DNA from: Chloroflexota bacterium
GTDB lineage: Bacteria > Chloroflexota > Anaerolineae > Aggregatilineales > UBA3940
Assembly (NCBI GenBank): GCA_011051745.1
Contig: DRKO01000054.1
Coordinates: 1 to 7,108, forward strand
Reading direction: 5' to 3'
Length of the DNA stretch: 7,108 bases
The notes beneath the pieces were generated by a model. The model was given only the letters and a program-made list of their open reading frames with translations. It was not told the DNA's origin and did not search any database. Position numbers and translations under genes: made by a program. Numbering within the stretch: position 1 is the stretch's first letter; every line of letters starts with the position of its first letter. Shown here in pieces: positions 5,175 through 7,108 of the stretch.

Positions 5175-6761
5175 ATGAGCGAGGATCTTCGCGAGTTTGT
5201 CAGCACCCACACCGCGCAGGTTCGAGAGCTGGAATACCAGATCAATCTGGCGGTCTGGGAAGGCGCGGTCACCGGCAACCCGGAGGCGCACCGGCGCGAG
5301 GCCGAGTTGCGGCAGCAGTGGATGCAGGTCTACGCCGATCCGGAGGCTTATCGGCGTGTCAGGGCGTGGGATGAGGCCAGCGCGGCGGGCAACGATGAAT
5401 TGCTGGCCCGCCAGTTGCGGCTGCTCCGCCTGACGTATGAAAAGCACCAGATGGACAGGGAAACAATCGCCCGGATCGCAGAACTGGAGCGACAGGCGAC
5501 GGAGATATACACGACCTTCCGGGGCGAGATCGAGGGGCGGAAAGTCTCCGACAACGAAATCGAGCAAATTCTGCAGAACGAGACAGACTCGGAGAAACGC
5601 CGCAAAGCCTGGGAAGCCAGCAAGCAGATCGGGCCACAGATCGCCGACACCGTGCGCGAACTGGCGCGACTGCGCAACAGGGGCGCGCGGGCGATGGGTT
5701 ACCGCAACTTCCACAGCATGGCGCTCACGCTGGACGAGATAGACGAGGGCGAGCTTTTTAAACTACTGGACGAGCTCTACGAGTTGACCGTCGAGCCTTT
5801 CGCCGCCGAAAAAGCCGCGCTGGATGAACGACTGGCGGAGCGTTACGGCGTGCCGGTAGACGAGATTCAACCCTGGCACTACGCCGATCCCTTCTTCCAG
5901 AGCGCCCCGCAGACCGGCGACAGCGCCTTTGATCAGTACTTTGAGGGCCGTGATCTGGAGGCGCTGGCTGTCCGCACCTATGATGGGCTGGGGCTGGACG
6001 TGCGGGACATTCTGGAGCGCAGCGACCTGTACGCCCGCGAGAACAAGTATCAGCACGCCTTCTGTATACACATGGATCGCGAAGGGGACGTGCGGACGAT
6101 CTGCAACCTGATCCCTAATCTGCGCTGGGCCAGCACGCTCCTGCACGAACTCGGACATGGCGTTTTTGACAAGTATACTGACTACGCCCTGCCCTGGCTG
6201 CTGCGCGGCCCGAACCACACGCTCACGACCGAGGCGATGGCGATTCTGGCCGGGCGCTTCACGCTCGATGAAGCGTGGCTGACGGGCATTCTGGGGCTGG
6301 ACGAGGCAACCGTGCAGGACATCCTCCCGAACGCGCGGGCTTACCGGCGGCTCGGCCAGATGATCTTCGCTCGCTGGGTGATGGTGATCGTCAACTTCGA
6401 GCGGGCGCTCTACGACGACCCGGAACAGGACCTGGATACTCTGTGGTGGGAACTGGTCGAAAAATACCAGCTTGTCAGAAAGCCGGAAGGCCGTCAGGCT
6501 CCTGACTGGGCCACCAAGATTCACATCGCCCTCTACCCGGCCTACTATCAAAACTACCTGCTGGGCGAGTTGATGTCCTGGCAATGGGTAGATCGGTTGC
6601 TGAGCGAGTGCGGCGGCATTGTGGGCAGGAAAGAGGCAGGGGCCTGGCTCGTGGAGAATGTGTTCAAACGGGCCAACCGTGAAGACTGGAACACGGCCCT
6701 TCAGATCGCAACTGGCGAACGCCTGAACCCCAGATACTACGTGGAACAGATGCTCACGTAA
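5175..6761 (+). CDS. M2-family (angiotensin-converting-enzyme-like) zinc metallopeptidase
   Basis: This 528-residue, largely helical protein is a gluzincin peptidase. The zinc motif is HELGH (His324, Glu325, His328) and the third ligand is Glu353 in TTEAMA, 25 residues after His328. ACE (HEMGH, then Glu 24 residues on) is very similar. The following LLRGPNHTLTTEA parallels ACE's RRGANPGFHEA. Downstream, TKIHI...YYQNYL carries His450 and Tyr461, matching the ACE transition-state residues His513 and Tyr523 with one extra residue between them. RRKAWEAS (142-149) fits the ACE segment YAWEGW. The related M3 oligopeptidases share the fold, so an M3 label is the main alternative. It has no signal peptide, unlike ACE, so it probably trims short peptides in the cytosol. 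The ATG at 5175 is preceded by GGGAG at a seven-base distance. The gene stands alone on its strand and diverges from the membrane-protein gene. Confidence 0.88.
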   Translation: MSEDLREFVSTHTAQVRELEYQINLAVWEGAVTGNPEAHRREAELRQQWMQVYADPEAYRRVRAWDEASAAGNDELLARQLRLLRLTYEKHQMDRETIARIAELERQATEIYTTFRGEIEGRKVSDNEIEQILQNETDSEKRRKAWEASKQIGPQIADTVRELARLRNRGARAMGYRNFHSMALTLDEIDEGELFKLLDELYELTVEPFAAEKAALDERLAERYGVPVDEIQPWHYADPFFQSAPQTGDSAFDQYFEGRDLEALAVRTYDGLGLDVRDILERSDLYARENKYQHAFCIHMDREGDVRTICNLIPNLRWASTLLHELGHGVFDKYTDYALPWLLRGPNHTLTTEAMAILAGRFTLDEAWLTGILGLDEATVQDILPNARAYRRLGQMIFARWVMVIVNFERALYDDPEQDLDTLWWELVEKYQLVRKPEGRQAPDWATKIHIALYPAYYQNYLLGELMSWQWVDRLLSECGGIVGRKEAGAWLVENVFKRANREDWNTALQIATGERLNPRYYVEQMLT

Positions 6762-6789
6762 CCCCGGCGGCCATCCTGCCACGCGGATC

Positions 6790-6819
6790 AAAAAGGCCGG
6801 GCAAGTCATGACCCGGCCT
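6790..6819 (-). terminator. Intrinsic terminator of the acetyltransferase gene
   Basis: On the minus strand AGGCCGGG pairs with CCCGGCCT (eight pairs, ten-base loop), followed directly by TTTT (6793-6790). It begins 21 bases after the acetyltransferase stop. On the plus strand the same hairpin is followed by a C/T mixture without a clear U-run, so it may stop M2 peptidase transcripts less efficiently. Confidence 0.75.
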
Positions 6820-6840
6820 CTCCCATTCTTTGCGAGGGGA

Positions 6841-7107
6841 TCACCCCTTCTGCATGGCAAGCCACTCATCCCGGAGCACGCTCATCAGGTGCGCATCGTG
6901 ATACTGTCCTTCGCGGAAGATGGTCTGGCGAGCCGTCCCCTCATGAACAAAGCCGCACTTCTCATAGGCCCGGATGGCACGCCGGTTAAACGAGAACACC
7001 CACAGGTAAACGCGGTTGAGATTCACCTCGTCAAAGGCAAAGCGAAGGACGATCCGCGTCGCATCGGAGCCATATCCCCGGCCCCAGTATTCTTTCTCGC
7101 CGATGAC
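6841..7107 (-). CDS. GNAT-family N-acetyltransferase, RimJ/RimL-like, C-terminal part (5' end outside window)
   Basis: The frame stays open to the right edge, so the GTG at 7026 is internal and only the last 88 residues are visible. GEKEYWGRGYGSDATR is the acetyl-CoA pyrophosphate-binding motif A of GNAT enzymes. SFNRRAIRAYEKCGFVHEG is motif B in the form typical of RimJ/RimL-like proteins (NxxAxxxYxKxGF). The tail (GQYHDAHLMSVLRDEW) matches the usual final strand of that group. The enzyme should transfer acetyl from acetyl-CoA to an amine on a protein N-terminus or a small molecule; the acceptor cannot be told. It converges on the M2 peptidase gene, with a hairpin terminator in the 79-base gap. 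Confidence 0.9.
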   Translation of the reverse strand, partial: VIGEKEYWGRGYGSDATRIVLRFAFDEVNLNRVYLWVFSFNRRAIRAYEKCGFVHEGTARQTIFREGQYHDAHLMSVLRDEWLAMQKG

Positions 7108-7108
7108 A

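Noticed and set aside
4975..5178. Plus-strand open frame of 67 codons ending in an ATGA overlap with the M2 peptidase start
   Set aside because: It spans both candidate promoters and the leader structure, lacks a ribosome binding site and has no protein-like pattern. The overlap is probably chance.
5763..6869. Long minus-strand frame (368 codons) opposite the M2 peptidase
   Set aside because: It is antisense to the conserved HELGH region, crosses the terminator hairpin and overlaps the acetyltransferase end. It is a GC-rich shadow frame.

Overview
The window is GC-rich bacterial DNA, densely packed with seven genes. Two of them are cut by the window edges. It most resembles a member of the Chloroflexota, probably Anaerolineae-like. 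The pointers are a secreted lipoprotein with a Thr/Pro-rich linker, a LysM domain and a LasA-type M23 peptidase domain; a lactate-dehydrogenase-like (LDH-like) NAD malate dehydrogenase; and a cytosolic M2-type peptidase. The phylum is an inference from protein style. There is no rRNA or other marker gene to confirm it.

Layout from left to right. (1) Positions 2-532 (+) hold the C-terminal half of a serine esterase. (2) Five bases later, 538-2103 (+) encodes a cell-wall-targeted lipoprotein, probably cotranscribed with the esterase. (3) This pair converges on a minus-strand series: a membrane protein (4413-4937), then malate dehydrogenase (3229-4173), then a PPP-like calcineurin-fold phosphatase (2125-3117). 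(4) The intergenic block 4938-5174 is a divergent control region between the membrane protein and the M2 peptidase (5175-6761, +). (5) The M2 peptidase converges on a partial GNAT acetyltransferase (6841-7107, -), with a clear hairpin terminator between them.

The genes do not form one obvious pathway. Malate dehydrogenase is central metabolism, the lipoprotein acts on the envelope, the M2 peptidase probably trims peptides in the cytosol, and the esterase and phosphatase have unknown substrates. I see no mobile element, CRISPR array, tRNA, phage gene or defence cassette.

The most interesting signals are regulatory or lie inside proteins. The divergent promoters at about 5074-5125 appear to share a single -35 region inside an inverted repeat. 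The leader RNA of the membrane-protein gene can be drawn as an H-type pseudoknot. The spacer between the membrane-protein gene and mdh has three arms that can pair in alternative ways. The malate dehydrogenase carries a six-residue expansion of its substrate-specificity loop. No feature here can be claimed as a new biological system from sequence alone; these are testable candidates.
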